A DNA stretch of 64,000 bases from NCBI GenBank assembly GCA_036971615.1, contig JAYKKR010000045.1, forward strand, positions 62,001-126,000, written 5' to 3'. Shown piece by piece: positions 47,915 to 60,640 of this stretch. Made by a program: the position numbers and the translations under genes. This DNA comes from Amyloporia xantha (Eukaryota > Basidiomycota > Agaricomycetes > Polyporales > Adustoporiaceae). Under the pieces are notes generated by a model, which saw only the letters and a list, made by a program, of their open reading frames with translations, ran no database searches and had not been told where the DNA came from. Within the stretch, counting starts at the first letter, position 1. The number at the start of each line of letters is the position of its first letter.

Positions 47915-50721
47915 TACGATTCCTGAGGTACGAAGGAAGCGTTTCTCTGGTGAGCAAAAGTCGCGACACCAACTTTTGCGCCCTAAGCGTGGGAACCCAA
48001 TTCAATACAAAATTTGTATTGTAAGCGCCCAAGATCCTGGGGTTAGGGTCAGGCTTTTGTTACCGCTGTTGTAAGGTCACTTGTAGCCTCAATACAAAAG
48101 TTTGTTACTCATTACAAAGTTCAATACAAACCTGCCAGCACAACGCGACTTGTACAAACAACCCCCAACATTGATGAGATAAGATCCAGCCCATATCTTA
48201 TCTATGTCCTTGTATGGTATGTCACATGATTAGATCATGTGTCTAATCACGTGTGCTTATCCTTGGACATGTGACAGATCACCGGCCTACTGGCCTTGGA
48301 AGTGTGTATACTGTTGGATTGACCACATTCAAATATTGCCATATAAGGAAATGCTTACATCAGGGGGTAGCCATGGCTGTCGAAAGGCTGTCTCCTATTT
48401 TTTGAGATTTGTTACTATTTATCTATAGCATATAGACCCCATATACACTTGCCCAAATGCGGAAATATGGCTGTATGTGAGATGTGAAAACTGAGATAGG
48501 GATTCCAAATGAAGGAGAAAGACATTCCCTTGTTTTAGGTGATTTTCACGCATTGTTTGAGCCCAGAATGCGCCCAGAACGAGCCTCCAAAGAGCAGAAA
48601 AAGCGGTCACATGACCCCAAAGTGCGAAAATTCTAAGTGCGCATAGGGCGATCCGTTCCAGTGGATCGCCCTATGCGCCGTAGACGCCCACGGGAATTGC
48701 CGGAAATGGAAAAAAGCGCACTTTCCTGTGGCTTCAATTCTTAATTAAATTGGCTGAAAATTGGTACAGACCTTGGACTATGGTGTATCCATCTCCCATT
48801 CAAAGATCTAAGGATTTGAGGCCATAATGAATATGCTATTCAATGATCATTGCCTTTCCGAGTGTCAGCCACTTTTTAGGCGCCCAAAAATGCGCTTCAA
48901 GCGCAAGCCTGTAACCACGGCTTTATCTGTTCTATATAGACTTCATTGTAAGCCTGCTATATGGATATCATTAGAGCATGTTTGTAAGGACCTTAGAGAG
49001 CTTTGTGCTGTATACACAGCAGGTTAGTATGCCCCCTAGAATAACTTGAATGGTGATCAGTGCGACATTGTATGCTGATTGAACTAGGTTTGTATGGTAA
49101 TTGTAGTGAGTTTGTATGATCATTAGAGTAGATTTGTATGGTGATTAGAGCAAGTTGGTAATGTCAATACAATGTGTTTCTAGGGTGAGTTTGTATGATA
49201 ATTAGACTTAGTTTGTAGGGTCATTAGAGCAACTTTGTATGTGGATTAGAGTGAGTTTGTATAGTGATTAGAGCAAGTTTGTATGGTGATTAGAATGACT
49301 TTCTATGATAATTAGAGTCAGTTTGTATGATGATTAGAATGGATTTGTATGGTTATTAGAGTAAGTTTGTATGGTCATTACGATCACTTTGTATGGTCAT
49401 TACAATGACTTTGTAAGGTCATTAGAGTGAGTTTGTATGGTTATTACAGTAAGTTTGTATGGGGATTAGAGTAAGTTTGTATGGGGATTAGAGTAAGTTT
49501 GTATGATGATTACATTGAGTTTATATGATCATTAGAATGACTTGTATAGTCAATACAATATGATTCTATGGTGATTAGGGTGAACTAGAGTAACTTTATA
49601 TGATCATTAGAGTCAGATTCAATGGTGATTAGTGTAGGTTTGTATGATACTTATGGTGACTTTGTAGGGTCAGTACAATACATTTGAATGATAATTAGGA
49701 TAAGTTTGTATGGTTAGTAGGATGAGTTTGTGTGGTGATTCCAGTGAGTTTGTAGTGCCATTAGAGCAAATATGTATGGTCATTACACTGACTTTGAATG
49801 CAAAGGTGTCTGATATGACTTTCAAATGGTAATTAGAGCAAATTTGTAATGTCATTACAAAGTGGGTGAAATACATAATGGTCCCATTTGAAAGGCAAGA
49901 TTGACTTGATAAGTAAATGTTGTAATGACATTAGAAAGGTTTGTATGTGGTTAGTGTGGAAAATCACTTTTGTATGCCATCAGATAGAACTTATTTACTT
50001 CATTAGGAAAAGTTGTAATGTTTGTATTGGAATTCTCAATACTTACTGAGATATGGCTGTTGTAAGATTTGATTCATAAATAGCATTGTTATAGCCTGAG
50101 CAGGTTTGCATTGCAGTTAGAGTGAATATGTATGATCTCAAAAGCAAGTTTGTATGGTCAAGAGGAAGCTGATATAATCATGAGGATGACTTCATACTCT
50201 CATTAGAGTGAGTTTGTAATGTTATTACAAAATGTGAAAAATACATAGTAGGCTCATTTGATAGAGAATGTTCACTTTGTAAGTAAATGTTGTAATGACA
50301 CTACAAGAGTTTCTAATGGGTTAGGGTCAAAATCACTTTTACACTCCATCAGACAGAACTCACTTACTTCATTAGGAAATGTTGTAACATGTGTATTGAG
50401 ATTCTCAATATTCACTGACATACACCTGTATCAAGATCCAGTTTCAATTTTTGTAATATCTTTGCAGTCTGTTTCTATGACTGTTGCCATGTGCTTGTAA
50501 AGTTAATATAGTAGGTTGGTACACTTATTGGGAACAGTTTTCAGAGCCATCAGATTGTCTCTATTAGTTTGTAGAGTCAATGTCTGAAGAGTAATCAGAG
50601 GCAAGTGATCCAATTGTAATGAAAATCTTATATTATTGAACCTTGTGGGGCAATAATGGAAGACAGCACTTCAAAATCCTCAGGAATTGTCCTGCCATTT
50701 ATTGGCCCGCTCCCACCAAGT
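47915..50721 (+). mobile_element. HINE-like copy D, complete
   Basis: 2807 bp, TACGATTCCTGAGG to CCACCAAGT. Inner inverted end CCTCAGGAATTGTCC lies about 31 bases before the 3' end, followed by a GCCA-tttat-TGGC hairpin. Array of about 22-bp units 49050-49800. The empty site is 11379/11380 in copy 1 of the TIR element. Confidence 0.8.
48639..48678. repeat. Mid-element hairpin, HINE-like copy D
   Basis: Perfect 16-bp arms, same sequence as copy B, loop GTTCCAGT. Confidence 0.9.
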
Positions 50722-50931
50722 TTGGTAAGCAACATTGTTGTTCCTTCCTCTCACTTAGTTCTTATCAAGTACTCATGAGTACTCATTATGCACTTATGAT
50801 GCTTATCTGAGAGGCGATTAGCAAGTGAGTAAAATAATAAGTACTTATGAGACTTATGTGACTTATGTTACTTTTTTATCTCAACAAGTGTTAATAAGAG
50901 CTAATAAGTAAGGGAGATTTTCCCTGATGTC

Positions 50932-53900
50932 TATCAGTCACCACAGCGCAAAATCTTCGTTTCCGTACAGATCCTCAATATCACTGTCCTCGCCGTCCTC
51001 AGGCCCAAGCTCATCGTCCTCCACCTGTCCTGTCACGTCCGAGTCCTCTGGCTCCTCTTCGTCTTTGTCATTTTCATTGGTATTAGACTGATAGCCAAAG
51101 TCGTTCTCCTCATCAGAGTCCACAGCATCACCACCCTCTCCCTCGTTCTCATCTGAATCATCCTCAGCATCCGACAGTAGTGCACTGCCACCCTGGCCCC
51201 CCGCCGCCAACCCATTGTCATCCGAGGACTCACATTCAAGTTGATCGTCCGTTGCGCTAACTTGACACAATCGTTCTTCCACAAGCACACCCTCTTGTCC
51301 CGTCCCTTTGTGTCCTACACCTCCACTGAGGTGACACATGAGCATATCGCAATCGACGAACCTGATTAATCACAGATATAAGCAATGTGGTTTTGAATAG
51401 CACAATTTTACTCACATATTGACATAGTAATACAAGTAGTCCACATCATCTTCCGCTAGCTGCCGCGCTGCCTTCAAACAAGGTAGTATGTCTCTTTTTC
51501 GGCCGTGTGCAAATGCAGGGATGATGTGTGCCCCTCGTAGTACCTGGGCTGGATCCAGAAATCCAAACACGTTAGGGTCTTCACCATCCATGGAACCTAT
51601 GCGAAGCAGCCGTTTTGTCTCGAACCCCCCCCCGGGGCTTCCATATCACGTCCATACCACCGCACCCACAGTATGTCCAAGGTTTGAATTTCATCTGACG
51701 TCCGATTTGGCCCCGAGTGTTCTATGTTCACATGGAAGATACCAATGACACGAGCATACCAGTATGGGTATTTGTTTGACTCCGTGTCCTCCGAATTGTC
51801 ATCTTCATGCGCGAGGACCATCACGTTCGGATGAGTGCAGAGATTGATCGAGTCTTATGCACGTTGCATATCATATGTAGTGTAGTTTATCCTCACAACT
51901 TTGTGAAAATAAATGTGATTCTTCACGAAGCTCACAGCGCGTCATTCTTCTTCTGAGAAGGGCTCTTCATCACCATTGTAAGGGTGTTTCAGGAGCTGCG
52001 CCAGTATGTGGTCCTTCAACAGGGGCAAGAAATCCTGTCATATTGCATGAGTACTCCACTCTCAAATTGTATTGCTGAACACACCTTGAACGCAGGATCG
52101 TTCTCATTGGCTCTTAGCCTGTCAAAATCTGTGCTCTGCCAGTCTCCCAGTGTCTCCTGCATCGCCTCAGTGCTCCTATGGCATGTTTCCATTGTTATCC
52201 TTCCATTGTATCTGTTCTAGGACTTTCTAGCTCGTTCTAGGCTTATGCCACTCACTCCATTATATTGGTGCCACAGTGGCACAATGCACACTTTGAGTGG
52301 CAGTGGCACAATAGACCTTCTGTCCATTGTGCCACTCCCTATTGTTCCACTTCCATTGTGCCACCCTCTATTGTTCTCTATCTCTATTGTTCTCTATCAT
52401 ATATATAGGCCCTAGAGTCCTCAGCCTGGTCCCCACCAGTTGCTTACTTTGGACTCTAGGTATGTTGTATCCCTTACATCCTTAATACACCAGTTGCTTA
52501 CTTTGGACTCTAGCCCACTTGTGGCTCTCTCAGTCCCTTAGTGCTGCGCCTTAGCTGTTAGCTGCGCCTTAGCCATTTGACATAGCCAGCGTGCAATTTC
52601 CTCCCAATATTGCTGCAAGTCAGACATATGGTAGCGCGTCTCTGGCGCAGTGAAAGGCAACGGGTCTTGTGCCGCAAAGCCGAGTGTCGCACCACGTATT
52701 GTGCCCCAAGTGGAGTCTGCACAGGGAATCTCTGTCACCGGCGCACCCTTCGCAATAGGAACATGTCACTCACACTCAAGACCACGCCCCTTTCCTTGCC
52801 CAGCAATCAGTTTGCGGCGTGAGGTCCCTTGCTCTTGTTGCCCTTGCTCTCTTTGCTCTCTTTGCTCTCCGAGTCGCTTGTCACGACGCACATCCTCACA
52901 CTCGCGCTTGTCACGATGTGCATCCTTGTGCTCTCGGATTCGGCGCAGGAGGGCTTTGCGTCTCTTGTGTGTGGCGATCTGGCCTGCATGCTGGTTCTTG
53001 TTGGTTCGTGCATACAATTGTTTGACATGCCGATGCTCCAGCTCACCCTGCGTAGATCAGTCACTCAGTAGTCATCAGACTGCATGTTCACTTACGATCT
53101 GAGTAGTATAGTTATCAGTCGTTCCAAACTGCCGTATCGTGTTTGGATAGTCCCCAAGTGCATGTAGCTTGTATGTTGACAAGTTGAACTTCTTCACTTT
53201 GGGACCGCCTTTCGGTGCATTGTCACCTGTCGCCCTGGCTTTCCCCTTCTGGTTCACCTTCACAGCTGCCTCTCTAAGCCCTTGCACAGCTTCTTCTCTG
53301 GGTAGTTCCACCATAATATAGTAGTTGCACGTTTTTGCCACAAACAGCCGCAAGCTCTTTCTCACCATTCTGGTCACCTTTGCGAACACATTGAGTGTCG
53401 ATTCTGTGTGAAGTCATAGCTTTGCATGCACGTGCCAGGTGGCCAGATCAAAGAGCAAGTTCATGACTATATCATCATGAGGAGGGGGCAGGAAGGCCTC
53501 CATCACCAGCATAATGCACTGTCACACTTTTAGAGATTTGGAGCGCTGTGCATCAGTAGCTTAAACCCGTACCTGGAGAATATCCTCAAAATCTCGAGCA
53601 GCCAATTTCTTCATACCCAATACATTCCTACAAAAGCAGCGGATCACATCACGCCCAAATGTCGGCACCATTTGGAACCTTTGTGCTACAGTCAGTGAAT
53701 TCCAAACAGCACAATAGTGTTCAAGAGCATCACCTTGCATTGAAACACTGTATGCGATCCTGGCCCACCGCGTATAGGATACGCAAGAGATGGGTCAAGA
53801 CTGCCTTCCACACACCGAGCTCAAATTCATGCATCAAGTCGGGCACAAACATAGTGTAGAAGTTGAACCCGAACTTCGCAAGCCGCACAGAGAACACGCT

Positions 53901-55459
53901 CTGTGTCGTGCTATTGTCAATCCTCGTTGCTCACAAAATATGGGACCTGGGCCATGACACTCACTCTGGTTACATTTAGGGAACAGTTGTTGAGCACGCG
54001 GCCTATCCACTTGCTATTGGGCCCCAGTCCCTTCTCGAAGATCCAGCTGCGCGTTCGTGTTATATCAAAGTGCAGCGCATCATTGTCCACTTGTATCTTC
54101 TCATGGTGCCTCATGTTGGCATGGGAGCCCATCTGCCCAATGTCATTCTTTTTCACAAGGCAACGTGGGCATGGGCATTCCGCAAGGTACCGGATACACG
54201 CTAGCAAGACCCTGTTGTGAACATGTTAGCAATTTTGCCCTCGGATTATGTCAATACTTGAACTCACTTTTCGGGATAGTCAGCGGAATATGTAAAGAAT
54301 CGTGGAAACAGGAGACAAAGTATATTGTCTCCACAGAGTAGTAAGATCCCGTGCTCATATGCATGCATGAATGCAGGATCGAGTATGAGAAGCCAAATGA
54401 CATGCATGAGTTCTCGGCGACAGAAACAGAGTGTTTCTGATGTAGCGGCAGTGCCATAGACAGACTCATAGAACTCTTGGAATGAGTCCGGGAGCTGGAG
54501 TTGATATTGTAGTCAGCAAAATGGTATTAATTGATCTAAAACAAAACGAGTAAGGATGCTCACCGAGGGAATGTATGCAAGATGATGGGCTGCGCACGCC
54601 GTTGGCTTGCCATGCGAGTACTTGGATAGGAATCCAAAGTAGACATACAAGGGCCATAATGAAGCAGTCCCGAACTTGGCGAGGTGCATCGAGTCGGACC
54701 ACAACATGAGCAGGACAATTGCGACCTCCATGCCCTCAGGATCTCCCCGCGCCTTCGCATTGGCATGTATCTTCGCATCTTCTTCCAGCAGAGCATCTGA
54801 GTTGTAAAGCTCACTGTAAACACGTTCCTGCTTATTTTGGGCAGAATCAGGATCATCATCGGCATCACTGCGTTGCCAGAAGAGTTTGGATGGACACCAA
54901 TTATACTCGTGGGCCTGAGGATGCTGGCATACAGATTTGATTATCGCAATCAAAGAGCGATGGTTGATTCCTGAGACCTCAAATAGCAGAGCATTGCGCT
55001 CTGATGGATATTTAGTCTTCTCCTTGGGAACTCGGATTTGCACAGCGCCTTGATGCCAACCATCATCAGCTGCTAGCAGATCGCTCGATTTGTCAAGGGC
55101 ATCCAGGCGGGCAAGTTCACACGCAATGCAAAAGTTGGTGAGATGGTCTTGCCTGAAGTCGGGTGCCAACAGAACGTCATCCACCAGCCGCTGCATTTTG
55201 CCATCCGACTTGAGATTAGAGTGACTGTGCGCCCATTCGAGCAGACAAAAAATGGTCGGGTTTGCAAAAGGGAAGAAGAATTCAGGTGCAGTATCAGCGT
55301 GATTGCAAGGCTTCTTGATCACATTGTTGTGCGGCGGCCCCTGTACGGCGCCTTCATGCACAGAATTGTCGCATGCCTGTGTGAGCAAGGACTCATCATT
55401 TGGATGAATAGCAGGCTTGCTGGAATAGACGCGAAATACGTCAAAAACATTGGGAGTGG
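50932..55459 (-). pseudogene. Plavaka-type transposase, decayed and truncated
   Basis: Minus-strand exons in order: 55475-54513 (DGWHQGAVQIRVPKEKTKYP, SKLFWQRSD, ERVYSELYNSDALLEED, LLMLWSDSMHLAKFGTASLW, CAAHHLAYIPS), about 54220-53900 (ACIRYLAECPCPRCL), 53400-53080 (FNLSTYKLHALGDYPNTIRQ, FGTTDNYTTQ), 53070-52590 (YARTNKNQHAG, basic), 51830-51600 (YPYWYARVIGIFHVNIEHSG, LWVRWYGRDME) and an acidic C-terminus 51345-50938 (MLMCHLSGGVGHK, then Asp/Glu runs). This motif order matches what I know of the basidiomycete Plavaka (CACTA-like) transposase family. It would cut and join transposon ends. The N-terminus is lost at the inverted-repeat element at 55460, and a solo LTR splits it at 52120-52582; other small breaks are present. 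Confidence 0.75.
52120..52582 (+). mobile_element. Solo LTR inserted in the Plavaka-type gene
   Basis: 463 bp, TGTCAAAATC...ATTTGACA, with a perfect 5-bp duplication tagcc (52115-52119 and 52583-52587). Same family as 1756-2236, opposite orientation; lacks one copy of the agctaaggcgc repeat. Confidence 0.9.
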
Positions 55460-58400
55460 CACACCATACAGTCACTATAGCCTACTCTGTAGGGAGAAAT
55501 ATGGGTGATATTTTCCCTACTTTGTAGGGAGAGCGGACGTCGGCCGACGCCATATTTTTGCCTACTGTTAAGGGTCGGCCCAGGGGTATATTATAGCCTG
55601 TAGCATGGCGCAGCCGACTGTGCCCAATTTTCATGCTATATTCTTGCCTTCAATGTAGTGTTGGCCTAGGGGTATATTATAGCCTGTAACATGGCATGGC
55701 TGATCATGCCATAATTCTATGCTATATTATAGCCTGTAGACACAGTGTGGCTGATCACGCCATAATGCCATACTATATTCCAGCATGGCACTTTTTGGGA
55801 TTCTCATAGTGCAGCTTGGTAGAGCATGGCAATTTGTTGGGAATTTGATTATACAGCTCTGCAAACCATGCCACTTTTTTGGGAATTCAATGGCACAGTT
55901 CTTCAAAGCATGGTGCTTTTTTTGGATAAACCATGGCACAGCTTGGTAGAGCAGGGCACTTTTTTTTGGCAATATCATGGCGCTTTTGACAGTCTCATGG
56001 CACAACTCTCCAAAGCATGGTGCTTTTTTGGGATTCTCATGGCGCAGCTTTGCAGAGCATGGCACTTTTTTGGGAATTTCATGGCACAGCTTTGTAGAGG
56101 TAGAGCATGGTACAGCTTTGTACATCATGGTGCATCTTTGCAAATCTCATGGCGCAGCTTTGCAGAGAATGGCACTTTTATGGCACTTTTATGGCACTTT
56201 TATGGCGCTTTTATGGCGCTTTAATGGCGCTTTTATGGCACTTTTTTGACAATCTCATGGCATGGCGCAGCTCTGCAGAGCATGGCGCTTTTATGGCGCT
56301 TTAATGGCACTTTTTTGACAATCTCATGGCATGGCGCAGCTCTGCAGAGCATGGCGCTTTTATGGTGCTTTAATGGCATAGGTCTTGAAAGCATGGCACT
56401 TTTATTGCGCCTTTATGAGAATCTCATGGCACTTTTATGGTGCTTTTATGAGAATCTCATGATGCTGTTATGGCACTTTTATGGTGCTTTGTTGAGGGTC
56501 TTAGGCATAGCTTTGCAAAGCATGGCGCTTTTTTGACAATCTTATGGTGCAGCTTTGCAAAGCATGGCGCTTTTTTGGATATCTCACGGCACAGCTTTGC
56601 AAAGCATGGCACATTTTTGGGACCATGGCACAGCTGTGCAAATCATGGTGCTTTTGTGGAAATTCCACTACACAGCTGCAAGCTGTCAAGAGGGATGCCA
56701 ATTTTGTATCAGTCATGAAGTGAATTACTTGGATAAATGGCACAGTCTTGTAGTTGATGACAGAGCTTTGTAGAGGATAGCAAAGCTCTACTGAGCATGG
56801 CACTTTTTGGCAATACTACTGCACAGCAGGAAAGAGCCACACTAATATTGCTTAAATCATAGATATTCCATACAAATATATGACAATACTCTGTAGAGCA
56901 TGGTGGTGCTCTGTAGTATCATACATAAGCTACTCATGGTTGCTTTTCAAAATTCAACTTCAAACTTTTGCATTACATCATTGTGCTTGTTACCTAAGTA
57001 ATTGCCTAAACAGGCAACCTGGAATAGGCGCCTAGAAATCCTGCATCCAATGGATGCATAATTTGAAGTAATACCCCTGGGGCATAAGTTGCTAAGTAAA
57101 ATGGTTTGCTCCATGTGAATATATAACATATAATAAACATTTTGGCCACTAAAAGTTGTAACTCTGCTCTCTTAGGCCTGTCTTAGGCCTGTATCATGTC
57201 CGTCTTATGCCCGTCTTACACCCATCTTACATGTGTCTTATGCCTGTCTTATGCCTCTGAAGGTGGTGCAAGTGCCAAAATGAACCATGATCAAATTATA
57301 GAGCATAGCACAGCTATGCAAGCATAATATATGTGTGTACAAGCTAAACAAAACCTGTCTTATGATGTGGTATAGAGATTTCGTCGAGATATGCCATAGG
57401 TCAGCTGTGCCACTTCACTGTTGACACTTGTTTATAATGTAGCTCACTCAAATATAGGTTATAACACACACTGTTTTGTGGCCTCTATACTGGTACTTCT
57501 GCAAGGACACATATCACATATACATAGCAGGCTTATATGACAATACTAGGCACTCACTATGTATAGTATTAGGGATATTACAAAACTGCTTGTTCTGGAT
57601 GCGCTGTGTCTCAGGCTAACCCTTGATAGACCCAAGTATTGGTATGCACATAATCAACTACTTATGAATACATAGTAGCAGACATTATGAAATTGTTACA
57701 TTTGGTCATCCATTTGGCTTGTCTTCACCAATCTTGCTATTCACCAGGTTGACATTCAACACATTCCCCATCCACTGGTCTCGCAATCCATCAGGCTTGC
57801 CCTTATCAGTGTCATCATTTATCAAAATTGCCTTCTTCTTACTTGCTTCAGAGCTCCACCTGTCTCTACAAAGCTTTGCCATGCTCTACAAGACTCAACC
57901 ATATGTACAAGTATGTCTGTACAATATTGGCATCACTCTTGCCTGCTGTGCAATGGCATTCCAAAACAAGCACCATGCTCTGCAGAGCTGCACCATGGTT
58001 TATAAACCACCACCATAATCTGTACAGCTGCACCATGGTCTACACAGCATTGCCATGCTTTGCAAAGCATCCCTATGCTCTACAAACTGCCACAATGGTC
58101 CACACAGCAAGCATCACCATATTTTGCAGCACCATACTTTGCAGAGCTGCACCATCTTGTTCAGTGCTACTCCATAAAGCTCACACAAAAGCCCCATACT
58201 TAACAAAGCTGTGCCATGAGATTCTAAAAACTGTGCCATGCTTTGCAAAGCTGTGCCATGAGATATCCAAAAAAGCGCCATGCTTTGCAAAGCTGCACCA
58301 TAAGATTGTCAAAAAAGCGCCATGCTTTGCAAAGCTATGCCTAAGACCCTCAACAAAGCACCATAAAAGTGCCATAACAGCATCATGAGATTCTCATAAA

Positions 58401-59269
58401 AGCACCATAAAAGTGCCATGAGATTCTCATAAAGGCGCAATAAAAGTGCCATGCTTTCAAGACCTATGCCATTAAAGCACCATAAAAGCGCCATGCTCTG
58501 CAGAGCTGCGCCATGCCATGAGATTGTCAAAAAAGTGCCATAAAAGTGCCATAAAAGTGCCATTCTCTGCAAAGCTGCGCCATGAGATTTGCAAAGATGC
58601 ACCATGATGTACAAAGCTGTACCATGCTCTACCTCTACAAAGCTGTGCCATGAAATTCCCAAAAAAGTGCCATGCTCTGCAAAGCTGCGCCATGAGAATC
58701 CCAAAAAAGCACCATGCTTTGGAGAGTTGTGCCATGAGACTGTCAAAAGCGCCATGATATTGCCAAAAAAAGTGCCCTGCTCTACCAAGCTGTGCCATGG
58801 TTTATCCAAAAAAGCACCATGCTTTGAAGAACTGTGCCATTGAATTCCCAAAAAGTGGCATGGTTTGCAGAGCTGTATAATCAAATTCCCAACAAATTGC
58901 CATGCTCTACCAAGCTGCACTATGAGAATCCCAAAAAGTGCCATGCTGGAATATAGTATGGCATTATGGCGTGATCAGCCACACTGTGTCTACAGGCTAT
59001 AATATAGCATAGAATTATGGCATGATCAGCCATGCCATGTTACAGGCTATAATATACCCCTAGGCCAACACTACATTGAAGGCAAGAATATAGCATGAAA
59101 ATTGGGCACAGTCGGCTGCGCCATGCTACAGGCTATAATATACCCCTGGGCCGACCCTTAACAGTAGGCAAAAATATGGCGTCGGCCGACGTCCGCTCTC
59201 CCTACAAAGTAGGGAAAATATCACCCATATTTCTCCCTACAGAGTAGGCTATAGTGACTGTATGGTGTG
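55460..59269. mobile_element. Long inverted-repeat element with CACTA ends
   Basis: Outer part CACACCATACAGT then CACTATAGCCTACTCTG, present in reverse at the right end. The outer 330 bp align with no length change; further in, the arms are built of a ~30-bp unit (gcatggcgc, ttttgacaatctcatggc, agctttgcaaa) and differ by indels. Arms run to about 56680 and 58170; the middle (56850-57870) is unique. Frames across the arms are repeat artefacts. Non-autonomous, possibly mobilised by a Plavaka/CACTA transposase like its neighbour. No target duplication found. Confidence 0.7.
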
Positions 59270-59879
59270 AAGACTTAGGTTTCTGTCCTTCTGCTGCTTT
59301 GCTGCTACTGGACTCCTCCATAGACCTTTAATGGAATTACATCTCTAGTTCTTCTTTCTGGATGAATGGAAAGCTCTCCAGCAAATACAACATCAGGAAA
59401 AACACTTTTTCTCCAAGATACTCTGAGACTTCGCAACTTAATCAGAGCCTCTCAGACTGTCCTGGGTGGCTTCGGAGTCTCTGAGTTGCTCTGGTATACT
59501 CTGGGATGTTTCTCACCATAGTGTGCACTCTGAGATCACTTTGGCTGGCTCTAGATCACTTCTATAATCTGTTATATTACCAGACAGTTTTGTATGCATA
59601 TAAACTGGTCCAATTATTAACAAAAAATGTACTCATATTATCCAATACATTTTTCTTGGTCAAACCATGTTCAGCCGCTCCCCAAAGTCTTGCACATGGC
59701 TCGCACACCAAGAACATGGCCGGTCACTGGACACTCAATCAACTAAGACTTTAGCCTCGACAACCTCCACGCCAGACACCTGCTTCGCCTTCAAGCATAG
59801 CACCTGAATAAAATGGCTGTGGTGAAAGCTTTGACCCTGATATGAGTCTGGGTAGGGAACTTGTGGACCAACTCACCAT

Positions 59880-60640
59880 CGAGAATGACACAGTAGGGCG
59901 AGTGCAAGGGCAAAGGCATCAAGGGCGGTGAGGGCGAGGGCAAAGGCAAAGGCATAGAGGGTGTTGAGGACGAGAGTGAGGGTGTTGAGGGTGTTGAGGG
60001 TGAGAGCGAGCACGTTGAGCGTGTCGAGGGCGTGGGTGAGAGCGAGGGCGTCAAAGTGATGGTGTGGGCAAGATCGAGGGTGTCGAACTGACAGCGAGGG
60101 CAACGGCGTCGAGGTGAAGGTGAGAGCAAGGGCATCGAGGGCGTGGGTGAGAGCGAGCGCATCGATGGTGTGGGTGAGAGCGACTCGGAGCGTGTTGAAG
60201 CGACACCAAGGGCGAAGGCGTCGAGGTGAAGGTGACTTGGAGAGCGAGGGTGTCAAGGGCATCAAGGGCGTGGGTGAGAGCGAGGGTGGCGAGGGCATGG
60301 GCGAGAGTGGGGTGTCGAGTGCGTAGGCGAGAGCGAGGGCATCGAGCATGTAGGCGAGAGCGAGGGCATTGAGCATGTAGGCGAGAGCGAGGGCATCGAG
60401 CATGTAGGCGAGAGTGAGGGCGTCGATGGCATCGATGGCGTGGGTGAGAGCGAGGGCGGCGAGCGCGTCGAGCGCGTGGGCGAGAGTGGGGTGTCGAGCA
60501 CGTGGGAGAGAGCGATGGCGTCAACGGCATGGGTGAGAGCAAGTGCGTCGGGGGTGTCAAGGGCATCGAGCACATGGGCGAGAGGAATGACGTCGAAGCG
60601 AGGGCGAGGGCGTTGAGGCAAAGGCGAGGGTGAGGGTGAA
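59880..60640. repeat. G/A-rich minisatellite
   Basis: Imperfect repeats of about 18-24 bp of the gtgggtgagagcgagggc type, strongly purine-rich on the plus strand. It is open in several minus-strand frames, giving Ser/Pro/Leu/Thr-rich conceptual proteins that need not be real. Confidence 0.8.

Larger units (their letters stand above)
47114..50929 (+). mobile_element. CATCAGG-family TIR element, copy 2, split by HINE-like copy D
   Basis: TIR ends as in copy 1, with a 2-bp duplication TC (47112-47113 and 50930-50931). Without the insertion at 47915-50721 its length is about 1.0 kb. It keeps the tRNA-like A and B boxes (47733-47805). Confidence 0.85.

Noticed and set aside
47915..50721. Canonical Helitron
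   Set aside because: No TC start or CTRR end, and insertion is not between A and T; a Helitron2/HINE-like form fits better.
52766..53102. Several overlapping frames rich in Lys/Arg or Leu/Cys
   Set aside because: Shadows of the basic segment of the Plavaka-type pseudogene in its low-complexity part.
55826..58944. Many frames repeating MALLW or similar
   Set aside because: Translations of the ~30-bp repeat in the inverted-repeat element; no sign of coding selection.
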